A stretch of DNA of 64,000 bases from Bacteroidota bacterium (GCA_026391125.1 JAPLEO010000107.1:1-64000); one strand, 5' to 3'. Counted from the stretch's first letter, positions 27,502 through 35,751 are shown. Program-made: numbers and translations. Notes: generated from the letters alone by a model not told the origin.

Positions 27502-27540
27502 TTTTTTAGACAGCTTAGTACATATTGCTAAGCTGTTTTT
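27502..27540 (+). terminator. Terminator of the ECF sigma operon
   Basis: ACAGCTTAG at 27510-27518 pairs with CTAAGCTGT at 27528-27536, with a 9-base loop, followed by nine T. It starts right after the stop codon of the Spy-like gene. Confidence 0.92.
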
Positions 27541-27567
27541 TTTTGAGTGCTGCGCAAATATTCCTGA

Positions 27568-27633
27568 CTAGTCCTAAAAAAGGTTGACTGGTGGTATCGT
27601 ACGGGTTTTACTTTACACTTTTTTCAGGACTAG
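27568..27633. repeat. 66-base inverted-repeat element
   Basis: CTAGTCCT at 27568-27575 is the exact complement of AGGACTAG at 27626-27633. Pairing continues inward (AAAAAAGGT against ACTTTTTTC) for a 17-base stem with one mismatch and one wobble around a 32-base centre. There is no T tract, so it is not a terminator. The arms resemble insertion-sequence terminal repeats, so it may be a relic or miniature element. Confidence 0.45.
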
Positions 27634-27640
27634 ACACTTT

Positions 27641-27743
27641 AAAAAAAGACCCCTGTAGAAACAGGGGTCGTCTTCGATTGCTTGCCATATAAGAAAAGAG
27701 ATAATTCGTTTTTTAGTCAATCGGGATTCCCCGTTTCATTGAC
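27641..27743 (-). ncRNA. Candidate small RNA of about 100 nt
   Basis: On the minus strand a TATATTTG -7 box at 27755-27748 precedes a compact structured transcript. Its 5' hairpin at 27743-27716 has arms GTCAAT/ATTGAC, a GAAA bulge and an inner CGGG/CCCG stem with loop GAAT. After an unpaired AU-rich linker, the 3' end is a perfect 9-base hairpin (27669-27648, loop TTCT) followed by seven U. There is no ORF. Promoter, structure and terminator are all in the same orientation. I cannot match it to a named family. No good -33 box is seen. Confidence 0.65.
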
Positions 27744-27747
27744 ATTA

Positions 27748-27755
27748 CAAATATA
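27748..27755 (-). promoter_or_regulatory. -7 element of the small RNA
   Basis: TATATTTG on the minus strand, a perfect TAnnTTTG match about 5 bases before the first base of the 5' hairpin. The -33 region is AT-rich without a TTG at normal spacing. Confidence 0.5.
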
Positions 27756-27929
27756 GGTGATTAATTTATATTCATAGTAATAAAAACAATAATTCAACAT
27801 ATTTATTTATTATTTATGTAAAAAAAAGATAAATCTTTAAATAATATTTACATATAAATAAATATAATATAATAAAACATTAAAAAAATAACAAAGATGG
27901 AATTGATTTTCAGAATAAATGATTGATTA

Positions 27930-29126
27930 TTAGATAGTTTTGCCGGGATAGACCTTTAGTGCCTTTTCAAGACTGTCCATCGCATTATTTATATCATTTA
28001 TATTTAATACATATGCTAAGCGTACTTCTTGCTTTCCCAAACCTTCTGTACCATAAAATCCAGTAGCCGGGGCGAGCATTACAGTTTCGCCATTTGAATC
28101 GAAACTTTCCAATAACCACTGACAAAATACGTCCGCATCATCAATCGGCAATTTAGCCATAGCATAAAAAGCACCACCAGGATTGGGGCAGAAAACACCT
28201 TCCATCGCATTGAGTCGTTTTACAATTAAGTCTCTGCGCGATTTATATTCAGCTTTGGTGGTATCAAAATAGTCGGCAGGAAGATCAATGGCTGCTTCAC
28301 CAGCTATTTGGGCGAAGCTTGGCGGACTAAGCCTTGCCTGAGCAAATTTCATAACAGCTTCCATTAGTGATGCATTCTTGCAGACAAATGCGCCAATTCT
28401 ACCACCGCAGGCACTGTATCGTTTACTGATGGTATCCATGATCACAACATGTTCATCAACGCCGGTTAAATGCATGGCACTTATTTGTTTGCCTTCATAA
28501 CAAAACTCACGATAAGCTTCGTCTGAAAACAAATACAGATTGTATTTAAGAATGATGGCTTTTAATTGCTCCATTTCTTCTTTACTATATAAATAGCCTG
28601 TTGGATTATTAGGATTGCAAATAACGATTGCCTTCGTTTTAGAAGTAATCTTTGCTTCAAAATCTGCAATAGTAGGTAGCGCAAATCCGTTTTCGATACT
28701 GCAGGTTATTGGCACTACTTTTACCCCAGCTGCAACAGCGAATCCATTATAATTGGCATAGAAGGGTTCTGGAATGATTACTTCATCGCCCGCATCTAAA
28801 CAAGCTAGAAAGCCAAATTGAATTGCTTCACTACCACCTGTGGTGATGATGATTTGATTGTGATTTACGTGAATGCCAACTGACTCATAATAAGAAACAA
28901 GTTTCTTACGATAACTCTCATTACCCGCACTATGACTATATTCCAAGACCTTAAAATCACTATTTCTTACAGCGTCTAACACCATTTTAGGCGTCTCAAT
29001 ATCAGGTTGCCCAATATTCAGGTGATACACTTTGATACCTCTTTTTTTTGCTGCCTCAGCAAATGGAACCAGTTTTCTAATTGGAGAAGCCGGCATTGCC
29101 AGGCCACGTTGACTTATCGTTAGCAT
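27930..29126 (-). CDS. Class I/II aminotransferase (aspartate aminotransferase type)
   Basis: A 398-residue PLP enzyme of fold type I. The motifs GQPDIETP near the N-terminus, ICNPNNPTGYLYS, FSDEAYREF and the PLP-lysine region MDTISKRYSACGGRIGAFV are present, with the C-terminal arginine in VRLAY. It transfers amino groups between amino acids and 2-oxoacids; aspartate or a branched-chain/aromatic substrate cannot be separated from sequence. A TATCTTTG element ends 4 bases before the ATG, implying a leaderless message. A purine-rich repeat tract lies immediately upstream. Confidence 0.93.
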   Translation of the reverse strand: MLTISQRGLAMPASPIRKLVPFAEAAKKRGIKVYHLNIGQPDIETPKMVLDAVRNSDFKVLEYSHSAGNESYRKKLVSYYESVGIHVNHNQIIITTGGSEAIQFGFLACLDAGDEVIIPEPFYANYNGFAVAAGVKVVPITCSIENGFALPTIADFEAKITSKTKAIVICNPNNPTGYLYSKEEMEQLKAIILKYNLYLFSDEAYREFCYEGKQISAMHLTGVDEHVVIMDTISKRYSACGGRIGAFVCKNASLMEAVMKFAQARLSPPSFAQIAGEAAIDLPADYFDTTKAEYKSRRDLIVKRLNAMEGVFCPNPGGAFYAMAKLPIDDADVFCQWLLESFDSNGETVMLAPATGFYGTEGLGKQEVRLAYVLNINDINNAMDSLEKALKVYPGKTI

Positions 29127-29130
29127 GGCG

Positions 29131-29138
29131 CAAAGATA
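29131..29138 (-). promoter_or_regulatory. -7 element 4 bases before the aminotransferase ATG
   Basis: TATCTTTG (minus strand) is a perfect TAnnTTTG match followed by CGCC and the ATG. Transcription would start at or next to the start codon. The same spacing is seen at 30431 and 39125. The -33 region is the repeat tract and has no TTG. Confidence 0.5.
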
Positions 29139-29248
29139 ATAGAAGAAGTGAAGAGATAAAAGATAAGAGTGAAGAATGGAGGAAGAAGAAAGTGAGGAGT
29201 GGAGGAATAAGTGAAAAGATAAAAGTGAAAAGTGAAAAATGGAGGAGC
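29139..29248. repeat. Purine-rich degenerate repeat tract (copy 1)
   Basis: About 110 bases almost free of C and low in T on the plus strand, built from shuffled units such as GTGAAAAG, GATAAAAG, GGAGGAAGAAG and GTGAGGAGTG. It shares the 16-mer AGTGAAAAGATAAAAG and the 13-mer GGAGGAAGAAGAA with a second tract at 49885-49980. An ORF can be read through it, but it has no coding character. Confidence 0.75.
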
Positions 29249-29285
29249 ACTCGTTTATGCTACCATCATCATAAGAAATACGTTA

Positions 29286-29307
29286 ACCCCGGCTTTCAAG
29301 CTGGGGT
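29286..29307. repeat. Short GC-rich palindrome, REP-like
   Basis: ACCCCGGCTT at 29286-29295 pairs with AAGCTGGGGT at 29298-29307 (one G-T wobble). No T tract follows on either side. It stands out in AT-rich DNA, next to a purine tract, and resembles extragenic palindromes mobilised by RAYT/IS200-type transposases. This is only one copy, so the family assignment is tentative. Confidence 0.4.
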
Positions 29308-29333
29308 GGTAGGCTGGTACCAAATATTAAATT

Positions 29334-29362
29334 AAAAGGCCCTTGATCTCTCAAAGGCCTTT
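29334..29362 (-). terminator. Terminator of the DUF1573 gene pair
   Basis: AAAGGCC and GGCCTTT arms with a partly paired inner stem (CTTGA/TCAAAG) and A/T runs on both sides, 27 bases downstream of the second DUF1573 stop on the minus strand. Confidence 0.8.
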
Positions 29363-29388
29363 CTTAAAGTTTATTTATGGAAATAAAT

Positions 29389-29781
29389 TTATGCTTTTGG
29401 CTTATCCGTTTTGGGTTTATCTACCAATACCTCTCCTTCAACTGTTAGGATATAAGGATAATTACTAGTGGTAAACTTTACATTTACTGATTTCTTAAAT
29501 ACCCCATCTAGTGCTGCATTGTAGGTTACCTTAATAGTACCAGTTTTTCCCTTTGCTATTGCTCCTTGCGGGTACTCAGGAGTAGTACAACCACAATCTG
29601 CATTTGCAAATTCGATCACCACCGGTTTCTCAGAAACGTTCTTGAACTCGAATACAAAACTCACAGGTTTCCCCTTTTTTACTTTGCCAAATTGATGGGT
29701 TTTGGTTTTGAATTCAATACCAGTTTGGGCAAATACGAATTGTCCGAATAAAATACCCAACACTAAGAGAAATGCTTTCAT
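29389..29781 (-). CDS. DUF1573 protein, second of a tandem pair
   Basis: A 130-residue exported protein: signal peptide 1-18 (FVFAQ), then one Ig-like (ASH/MSP-type) DUF1573 domain with FKTKTHQFGKVKKGKPVSFVFEFKN and the hallmark DCGCTTPEYP. The function of the family is unknown; it is very common in Bacteroidota periplasms or surfaces. It starts 14 bases after a paralogue that shares domain and motif, so the two arose by tandem duplication and are co-transcribed. Confidence 0.9.
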   Translation of the reverse strand: MKAFLLVLGILFGQFVFAQTGIEFKTKTHQFGKVKKGKPVSFVFEFKNVSEKPVVIEFANADCGCTTPEYPQGAIAKGKTGTIKVTYNAALDGVFKKSVNVKFTTSNYPYILTVEGEVLVDKPKTDKPKA

Positions 29782-29795
29782 AGTTATAATTATGA

Positions 29796-30254
29796 TTAAT
29801 TGTTTGATTTGATCTTATGTGTCTCAGCGGTATTTGGTGCAGCTGCAGGTGCATCCTGAATACCCTCTCCACTAAAAGTGAATTTCTTAGTTAAACCACC
29901 AGTAAAATAAACATCGGTATAACGGGTAAATGCGCCAATGGCACTACTGTTGAAACGTATGGTCATTTTAACGGTTTGACCTGGTCCGAATTTTTCATTA
30001 GGCTTAAAGCTTGGTGTTGTACAGCCACAACCAGGTTGTGCATTCAGAATCGACAAGCTGTCTTTGCCTATATTTTTCATTTCAACTACATATTCTACAG
30101 GTTTACCATAGGTGATTTTGCCAAAATTATAGGTGTCGTTTTTGAATTCGATCTGTGTACTCACATCTTTTGCTGGCGCTGTGGTAACTTGAGTTTGGCT
30201 AAATCCAACTAATCCTACCATTAAAACCACTGCGGTAACAAATACCTTTTTCAT
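29796..30254 (-). CDS. DUF1573 protein, first of a tandem pair
   Basis: A 152-residue exported protein with signal peptide 1-19 (VGFSQ) and one DUF1573 Ig-like domain (IEFKNDTYNFGKITYGKPVEYVVEMKN, then GCGCTTPSFKPNE and TDVYFTGGLTKKFTFSGEG). The extra C-terminal Ala/Pro/Asn tail is absent from its partner downstream. The upstream region shares a divergent intergenic space with the E1 dehydrogenase. Confidence 0.9.
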   Translation of the reverse strand: MKKVFVTAVVLMVGLVGFSQTQVTTAPAKDVSTQIEFKNDTYNFGKITYGKPVEYVVEMKNIGKDSLSILNAQPGCGCTTPSFKPNEKFGPGQTVKMTIRFNSSAIGAFTRYTDVYFTGGLTKKFTFSGEGIQDAPAAAPNTAETHKIKSNN

Positions 30255-30430
30255 AATCTATTATTTTGCCTTAAAAGTAATGAAACTAATATTTCTAAAC
30301 AGGAGATTAAGTAATTTTTAAGAGAATATAGAAAAAAACAGAGCAAAGACCTTAATTTGTTGCTTGGTTGAGGTTAAAAATATGTGCTAGAAAAAAACTA
30401 ATTTCTGTTAGTCTATTCGTTTACTAGTGT

Positions 30431-30438
30431 TAATTTTG
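30431..30438 (+). promoter_or_regulatory. -7 element 4 bases before the E1 ATG
   Basis: TAATTTTG followed by TTAT and the ATG at 30443, again implying a leaderless transcript. A weak TTAG lies at the -33 distance; no consensus TTG. Confidence 0.45.
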
Positions 30439-30442
30439 TTAT

Positions 30443-32827
30443 ATGGAACTAGAAACTTCTTTAGAGCAAACCAGTGAGATGCTTTCATTTGAAGGCTTTC
30501 GTAAAACTGTATTGGAAGATTATCGATTTGCTGTTGTTAGCAGAGAAACAAGTCTTCTTGGTAGAAGAGAAGTATTAACAGGGAAAGCCAAATTTGGCAT
30601 TTTTGGAGATGGTAAGGAAGTGGCACAGGTAGCTATGGCTAAATTTTTTCAGCCTGGCGATTTTAGAAGTGGTTATTATCGTGATCAGACCTTTATGTTA
30701 GCTACAGGCTTATCTACTGTTGAGCAGTATTTTGCTCAGCTTTATGCAGATATAAAAAATGATCCATTTAGTGCAGGAAGACAAATGAGTTCGCATTTTG
30801 CTACTCGTTTTGTGGATGAGAATGGCAATTGGTTGGACCTCGCTAATCGCAAAAATGTTTCCTCTGATATAGCACCAACTGCTGGTCAAATGCCTCGCGC
30901 ACTTGGACTTGCTTTTGCCTCTAAATGTTTTAGACAATCGCAGGATCTTAGAAAGTTGGATGCTCTAAGTCATAATGGAAATGAAATTAGTTTCTGCACT
31001 ATCGGTGATGCAAGCACTACGGAAGGTCATTTCTTAGAAACGATCAATGCTGCAGGTGTATTGCAAGTGCCATTAGCAGTTTTTGTATGGGATGATGGAT
31101 ATGGAATTTCAGTACCCACAAATTTTCAAACAACAAAGGGTTCTATCTCAGAAGCATTAAAAGGGTTTGAGAAAAAAGCCGACACAAATGGAATTAGGAT
31201 CTATAAATTAAAAGCCTGGGATTACGCAGGTATGTGCGAAGTATTTGAAGAGGCATTACAACGCGTTCGTGAATCGCATGTGCCTGTATTATTTCATATC
31301 GAAGAAGTTACTCAACCGCAGGGCCATTCTACAAGTGGCAGTCAGGAGCGTTATAAAAGTGCAGATAGATTAGAGTGGGAGCGTGAGTGGGATTGTATCA
31401 AAAAAATGCGTCAGTGGGTAATTGAAAACAATCTTGGATCAGAAGAAGAATTAGTAATCATAGAAGCAGATGCGAAAGAACATGTAAGAGAGCAAAAAAA
31501 TGCGGCTTGGGAAAAATATATTTCGCCTATTAAAGAAATTGCGAATCGTGCTGCTTCACTCATTCAATCTACTGTTGTTAACGATATGGAAGTGTATCAA
31601 CAACTGCAGAAAATGGCAGCCGATCTAATTTCCAATAAAGAACCACTTCGCAGAGATGTGATGCGTTCTTTAGCATTGACAATGGAAATGGCTCCTTTCT
31701 CTCCCACAAAGCAGGAGTTGAAAGCCTATTATGAGTATTTGCTCACTGAAAATAATTATCAATACAATAGCCACTTATACAATGAAGGTCCAAAAAGTGC
31801 TTTAAAAGTAGAACAAGTAAAACCCCTTGTTTCTTTTGATGCTCCGATGGTGAATGGCTATGAAATTTTGAATAAATATTTTGATGCACTATTTACATCA
31901 AACCCTAAAGTGTTTGCATTTGGAGAAGACGTTGGGCATATTGGTGATGTGAATCAAGGCTTTGCTGGTTTGCAAGACAAGCATGGTGGAGATAGGATCT
32001 TAGATACTGGTATCAGAGAGCTTACGATAGTTGGACAAGCAATTGGCTTATCGCTTCGTGGTCTACGTCCGATCGCTGAAATACAATACCTCGATTATTT
32101 ATTATACGGATTACAGCCCTTAAGTGATGATGTGGCAACCACTCATTTCAGAACAAAAGGCATGCAAAGTGTTCCGCTTATAATTAGAACAAGGGGACAC
32201 CGTTTAGAAGGAATCTGGCATAGTGGTTCTCCTTTAGGTATGGTGATCAATGCGCTACGAGGATTATATGTTTGTGTACCAAGAAATATGGCACAATCTG
32301 TTGGAATGTATAATACACTTCTGCAAGGGAATGATCCGGCAATTGTGATCGAGTGTTTGAATGGCTATCGATTAAAAGAAAAAATGCCGGCTAATTTATT
32401 AGAGTATACAACACCATTGGGTATTCCTGAAACAATCAGAGAGGGTGAAGACATCACCATTGTTTCGTATGGTTCTGTTTTGCGAATCATTCAAGATGCG
32501 GCAGAACGTTTAGAAAAAGAGAATATCAGTTGCGAAATCATTGATGTGCAAACCTTATTGCCATTCGATATCAATCATTTAATAGTTGAATCACTCAAGA
32601 AAACCAATCGCATCGTATTTATAGATGAAGATGTTCCTGGTGGTGCATCAGCCTATATGTATAATCAAGTCATGGAAAAACAAGGTGGCTATAGTTGGTT
32701 AGATGTGAATCCTAGAACCATTACTAGTAAGCCAAACAGGCCTGGTTATGGAAGTGATGGAGACTATTTCAGTAAGCCTAATGCAGAAGAAATCATTACT
32801 GTGATTCGCGAAATGATGAGTGAATAA
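30443..32827 (+). CDS. Fused alpha-beta E1 of a 2-oxoacid dehydrogenase
   Basis: A 794-residue thiamine-diphosphate enzyme. The alpha part (about 1-330) has the GDGKEVAQVAM region, GYYRDQTFML and the ThDP motif GDASTTEG...DDGYGISVP at about 189-228. The beta part (about 465-794) has FGEDVGHIGDVNQGFAG, TGIRELTIVGQAIGLSLRGLRP and DEDVPGGASAYMYN. Such fused E1 proteins in Bacteroidota decarboxylate branched-chain 2-oxoacids or pyruvate and pass the acyl group to a lipoyl E2, which is not in this window. It is flanked by its own promoter-like box and a terminator, so expression is independent of E2/E3. Confidence 0.93.
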   Translation: MELETSLEQTSEMLSFEGFRKTVLEDYRFAVVSRETSLLGRREVLTGKAKFGIFGDGKEVAQVAMAKFFQPGDFRSGYYRDQTFMLATGLSTVEQYFAQLYADIKNDPFSAGRQMSSHFATRFVDENGNWLDLANRKNVSSDIAPTAGQMPRALGLAFASKCFRQSQDLRKLDALSHNGNEISFCTIGDASTTEGHFLETINAAGVLQVPLAVFVWDDGYGISVPTNFQTTKGSISEALKGFEKKADTNGIRIYKLKAWDYAGMCEVFEEALQRVRESHVPVLFHIEEVTQPQGHSTSGSQERYKSADRLEWEREWDCIKKMRQWVIENNLGSEEELVIIEADAKEHVREQKNAAWEKYISPIKEIANRAASLIQSTVVNDMEVYQQLQKMAADLISNKEPLRRDVMRSLALTMEMAPFSPTKQELKAYYEYLLTENNYQYNSHLYNEGPKSALKVEQVKPLVSFDAPMVNGYEILNKYFDALFTSNPKVFAFGEDVGHIGDVNQGFAGLQDKHGGDRILDTGIRELTIVGQAIGLSLRGLRPIAEIQYLDYLLYGLQPLSDDVATTHFRTKGMQSVPLIIRTRGHRLEGIWHSGSPLGMVINALRGLYVCVPRNMAQSVGMYNTLLQGNDPAIVIECLNGYRLKEKMPANLLEYTTPLGIPETIREGEDITIVSYGSVLRIIQDAAERLEKENISCEIIDVQTLLPFDINHLIVESLKKTNRIVFIDEDVPGGASAYMYNQVMEKQGGYSWLDVNPRTITSKPNRPGYGSDGDYFSKPNAEEIITVIREMMSE

Positions 32828-32868
32828 AATCAAAAATCAAAAATCAAAAATAAAAAATCAAAAATAAA
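32826..32868. repeat. ATCAAAA-type low-complexity tandem repeat
   Basis: About five imperfect copies of TCAAAAA or TAAAAAA starting within the stop region of the E1 gene and running into the terminator. Short AT-rich tracts of this type after stop codons are probably slippage products. Confidence 0.6.
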
Positions 32869-32890
32869 AGCCATTCATTGAGTGGCTTTT
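32867..32890. terminator. Bidirectional terminator, E1 / DCC protein
   Basis: AAAAGCCATT pairs with AGTGGCTTTT (one wobble) around a 4-base loop, with T runs on the plus side and an A-rich tract on the other. It sits between convergent stops. Confidence 0.85.
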
Positions 32891-33301
32891 TTATTCGATT
32901 CTTGACCCCGGAGGTAGCATCATACAAGTGTCTTTTTTTCCAAACCAACGATACCTATTTTTTGCAATGAATTTATAAAGCGCATCTCTAATAAATGGAG
33001 GTATGATGATGGCACCATAAAATAGTGGCCAGATCCCAGAAAGATATTTTGCAATTTTTAAAGCGCCAGTAGAGTAGGTATAGGCAACGCCGTTTTCAAT
33101 TAAAACTACGGTATCAATTTCAGTGGTAGATAGTCCATTCGCGGCTAAACTCTGCATTCCAAATTCGCTTTGTAAAGAAGCGTATTTAAAACCCTTTTTT
33201 TTATCTCGCTTTAAAATAAACTGCACCGCACTGCTGCATAAATTGCAATAGCCATCAAACAGTATGATATGGGTCTGTGTTTTTTCTATTTCATTTGTCA
33301 T
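32891..33301 (-). CDS. Thiol-disulfide oxidoreductase, DCC family (DUF393)
   Basis: A 136-residue protein with the defining FDGYCNLC motif (CxxC) at about residues 15-22, ASLQSEFG and a C-terminal RYRWFGKK...CMMLPP. Members have a predicted thioredoxin-like fold; the physiological role is unknown. The ATG directly follows the T tract of the yebC terminator, with no visible Shine-Dalgarno, so expression may depend on read-through from yebC. Confidence 0.92.
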   Translation of the reverse strand: MTNEIEKTQTHIILFDGYCNLCSSAVQFILKRDKKKGFKYASLQSEFGMQSLAANGLSTTEIDTVVLIENGVAYTYSTGALKIAKYLSGIWPLFYGAIIIPPFIRDALYKFIAKNRYRWFGKKDTCMMLPPGSRIE

Positions 33302-33333
33302 AAAAAAAGCCGCCCAGAAAAATCGGGACGGCT
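33302..33333 (-). terminator. Terminator of yebC abutting the DCC start codon
   Basis: On the minus strand AGCCG and CGGCT arms plus an inner GGG/CCC-type pairing are followed by seven T and then the ATG of the DCC gene. Confidence 0.75.
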
Positions 33334-33365
33334 ATAAAGTTAGGTAACTATGGTAAAAAATCAAA

Positions 33366-34088
33366 CTATCCCATATTATGGAACACTTTGTTTACGTCTT
33401 CATCTTGTTCTAAGCGCTCAATTAGCTTACTAATATCTTCAGCTTGTTCATCAGTTACGGGAACGGTGGTTGTTGGAATCCACTCTAATTCAGAACTAAT
33501 GGTACTCAAGCCTTTTTCTTCTAAAGCTTTTTGAAGGTTTCCGAAATCTGCAAATGCACAACGCAATACAATAATTGCATTACCATTATCATCGGTACTA
33601 TCGCCTAATTCATCTAATCCAAAATCGATCAATTCCAATTCAAGGTCGTCCATATTTAACCCTTCTGGATTTAATTTGAATACTCCCATCTTTTTAAATT
33701 GGAAACTCACAGATCCACTATTTCCTAAAGCACCATGGCCTTTATTGAAATGGCTTTTTACGTTCGCAACAGTACGCACGTGGTTATCAGTAGCTGTTTC
33801 TACTAAAAGAGCAACTCCATGAGGCGCGTAACCTTCGTATAGGATCTCTTCGTAGTTACTGGTATCCTTACCCATTGCACGCTTGATGGCAGCCTCTACA
33901 CGATCTTTAGGCATGCCCACACTCTTGGCGTTTTGAAAACAACGACGAAGCGCAGGATTGGTTGCAATATCTGGTCCACTTGCTTTAACCGCAATCACGA
34001 TTTCTTTGCCAATTCTTGTAAACTGCTTCGCCATTCTGTCCCAACGTGCAAACATGGTGGCTTTACGTACTTCAAAAATCCTTCCCAT
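33366..34088 (-). CDS. yebC: YebC/PmpR-family regulator or translation factor
   Basis: A 240-residue cytoplasmic protein of full family length. The N-terminus carries [30 protein letters not shown], in place of the more common AGHSKWANIKHRK start, as in Bacteroidota members. [28 protein letters not shown] and [14 protein letters not shown] are conserved. Family members act as DNA-binding regulators, and TACO1-like members ease ribosome stalling at polyproline. A good promoter lies at 34123-34153. Confidence 0.95.
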   Translation of the reverse strand: MGRIFEVRKATMFARWDRMAKQFTRIGKEIVIAVKASGPDIATNPALRRCFQNAKSVGMPKDRVEAAIKRAMGKDTSNYEEILYEGYAPHGVALLVETATDNHVRTVANVKSHFNKGHGALGNSGSVSFQFKKMGVFKLNPEGLNMDDLELELIDFGLDELGDSTDDNGNAIIVLRCAFADFGNLQKALEEKGLSTISSELEWIPTTTVPVTDEQAEDISKLIERLEQDEDVNKVFHNMG

Positions 34089-34122
34089 AATGATATATTA
34101 ATTAGTACTTGTAAAAGGTGGG

Positions 34123-34153
34123 CAAAGTTAACGGTTACAATGTTTATGGCCAA
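34123..34153 (-). promoter_or_regulatory. Promoter of yebC
   Basis: On the minus strand TTG (34153-34151), 20 bases, then TAACTTTG (34130-34123), a near-perfect Bacteroidota housekeeping promoter. The start would be near 34116, giving a leader of about 28 bases. Confidence 0.65.
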
Positions 34154-34164
34154 CGATGGGCCAA

Positions 34165-34199
34165 AAAAAAGCGCCCCAACATATATTGGAGCGCTTTTT
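34165..34199 (-). terminator. Terminator of the APC permease gene
   Basis: AAAAAGCGC and GCGCTTTTT arms with an inner CCAA/TTGG stem, 17 bases downstream of the permease stop on the minus strand. Confidence 0.88.
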
Positions 34200-34215
34200 C
34201 AGTAGTATAATAAAA

Positions 34216-35751
34216 CTAGTGTTTCTCGAAATCGGATGCTTTTGGTAAAACATCCCCAGGGTTATGGAGTTTGCTGTGTTTTCTGCTATAAGCAAAGTAC
34301 ACTACAAGGCCAATTGCCATCCATGCGAATGCCGCTTTAAGTGTTGTGCCATCTAATGCATAGATCATTGCCAAACAAATAATTGCTCCAAGAATTGGAA
34401 CCAATGGCACCAATGGAGTTTTGAAAGATCTTTCCATTTCAGGGGATTTAACTCTCAAAATCCAAATACCTAAACTCACCAATACAAAGGCAAATAGAGT
34501 TCCAAATGAAGTTAAATCTCCAGCAACGTTTCCTGGTACGAATGCAGCAAATGCACCTACAAAAACGAATAAAATGATATTTGATTTGTATGGAGTTCTG
34601 AATTTAGGATGTAGTTCAGAGAATATTTTAGGCAACAAACCATCGTTTGCCATAGAATAGAATACGCGGCTCTGGCCCATCAACATTACCAAAATAACAG
34701 AAGAAAATCCTGCTAAAATTGCAACAGTAACTGCAGTTGCTAGCCAGCCATAACCTGTCATATAAGTAGAGATTGCATAAGCAACAGAAGCCTCACGGCC
34801 TTTCAATGGATCAACAAAGTCTTGCCAGTTAGCAACGCCTGTTAAAACGTGTCCAAATAATATATACAAAATGGTACATACTACAAGTGATCCAAGAATC
34901 CCAATCGGCATATCCCTCTTTGGATTTTTTGCTTCTTGAGCTGCAGTGGAAACTGCATCAAATCCAATAAATGCAAAGAATACGATGGCTGCACCACCTA
35001 AAACGCCACCCCATCCATGTTTAAATGGACCTGAATAATCTGCAATCACAATTCCTGCAGCATCTTTTAAAGGAGGTTGATTTGCGGGAATGAAGTAGGG
35101 TGTATGATTTTCTGGTTTAATAAAATGCCATCCCAAAATAATAAATAGTATTACGATCGCCACTTTAATAAATACGATAATGGCATTTACAATGGCAGAT
35201 TCTTGAGTGCCCTTAATTAATAATAAGGTTAGTAAAAGTAGGATTACCAGTGCTGGGGCATTAAGGATACCGTGATGCAGTATTCCGGCAGAATCTGTAA
35301 CATGTTCAAAAGGAGAGTGGCTCCATTCATAAGGGATGCCTCCCCCCAACAGCTTGTTTAAATATTCACTCCAAGCAATTGAAACAGTAGCTGCACCTAA
35401 TGCATATTCCATAATTAATGCCCATCCAATGATCCATGCAACGGTCTCGCCCATAGTAACATAAGAATAAGCATAAGCACTTCCAGAGATAGGAATCATC
35501 GCTGCAAATTCTGCATAGCACAAACCAGCAAATGCACAACCAATGGCCGCAACAATAAAAGAAAGGGTTACAGCAGGGCCAGCAGCTTGACCAGCAGCGG
35601 CAGCTGTTCTAACAAATAAGCCAGCTCCAATAATGGCGCCAACACCTAGTGCAACAAGGTTTCCAGCACCTAAAGTGCGTTTTAAACCTTTATCGCCTTC
35701 CTCAGATTGAGCCAACATTGCAGCTAAATCTTTTTTTCTGAATAAACTCAT
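34216..35751 (-). CDS. APC-family amino acid permease
   Basis: A 511-residue inner-membrane transporter with 12-14 helices. The N-terminal GAGNLVALGVGAIIGAGLFVRTA is the APC helix 1 substrate-binding signature; FFAFIGFDAVSTAAQEAKNPKRDMPIGI is the conserved loop of the cationic amino acid transporter (YfnA/CAT) subgroup. Amino acid/proton symport or exchange is expected; the substrate is unresolved. Single gene with its own terminator; divergent from the DAACS symporter. Confidence 0.93.
   Translation of the reverse strand: MSLFRKKDLAAMLAQSEEGDKGLKRTLGAGNLVALGVGAIIGAGLFVRTAAAAGQAAGPAVTLSFIVAAIGCAFAGLCYAEFAAMIPISGSAYAYSYVTMGETVAWIIGWALIMEYALGAATVSIAWSEYLNKLLGGGIPYEWSHSPFEHVTDSAGILHHGILNAPALVILLLLTLLLIKGTQESAIVNAIIVFIKVAIVILFIILGWHFIKPENHTPYFIPANQPPLKDAAGIVIADYSGPFKHGWGGVLGGAAIVFFAFIGFDAVSTAAQEAKNPKRDMPIGILGSLVVCTILYILFGHVLTGVANWQDFVDPLKGREASVAYAISTYMTGYGWLATAVTVAILAGFSSVILVMLMGQSRVFYSMANDGLLPKIFSELHPKFRTPYKSNIILFVFVGAFAAFVPGNVAGDLTSFGTLFAFVLVSLGIWILRVKSPEMERSFKTPLVPLVPILGAIICLAMIYALDGTTLKAAFAWMAIGLVVYFAYSRKHSKLHNPGDVLPKASDFEKH

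Larger units (their letters stand above)
27502..27929. other. Gene-free region with sRNA and repeat elements
   Basis: A 428-base gap between convergent protein genes. It contains the sigma-operon terminator, the 66-base inverted repeat and the candidate small RNA with its promoter, each listed on its own. About 27756-27929 is very AT-rich with no recognisable feature. Confidence 0.7.

Noticed and set aside
29081..29335. Open frame through the purine-rich tract
   Set aside because: Composition is repetitive (Lys/Glu/Arg/Ser runs), it overlaps the 5' end of the aminotransferase on the other strand, and it has no family resemblance.
32826..32868. CRISPR-like short repeats
   Set aside because: Units are about 7 bases, contiguous and without spacers; it is low-complexity sequence.
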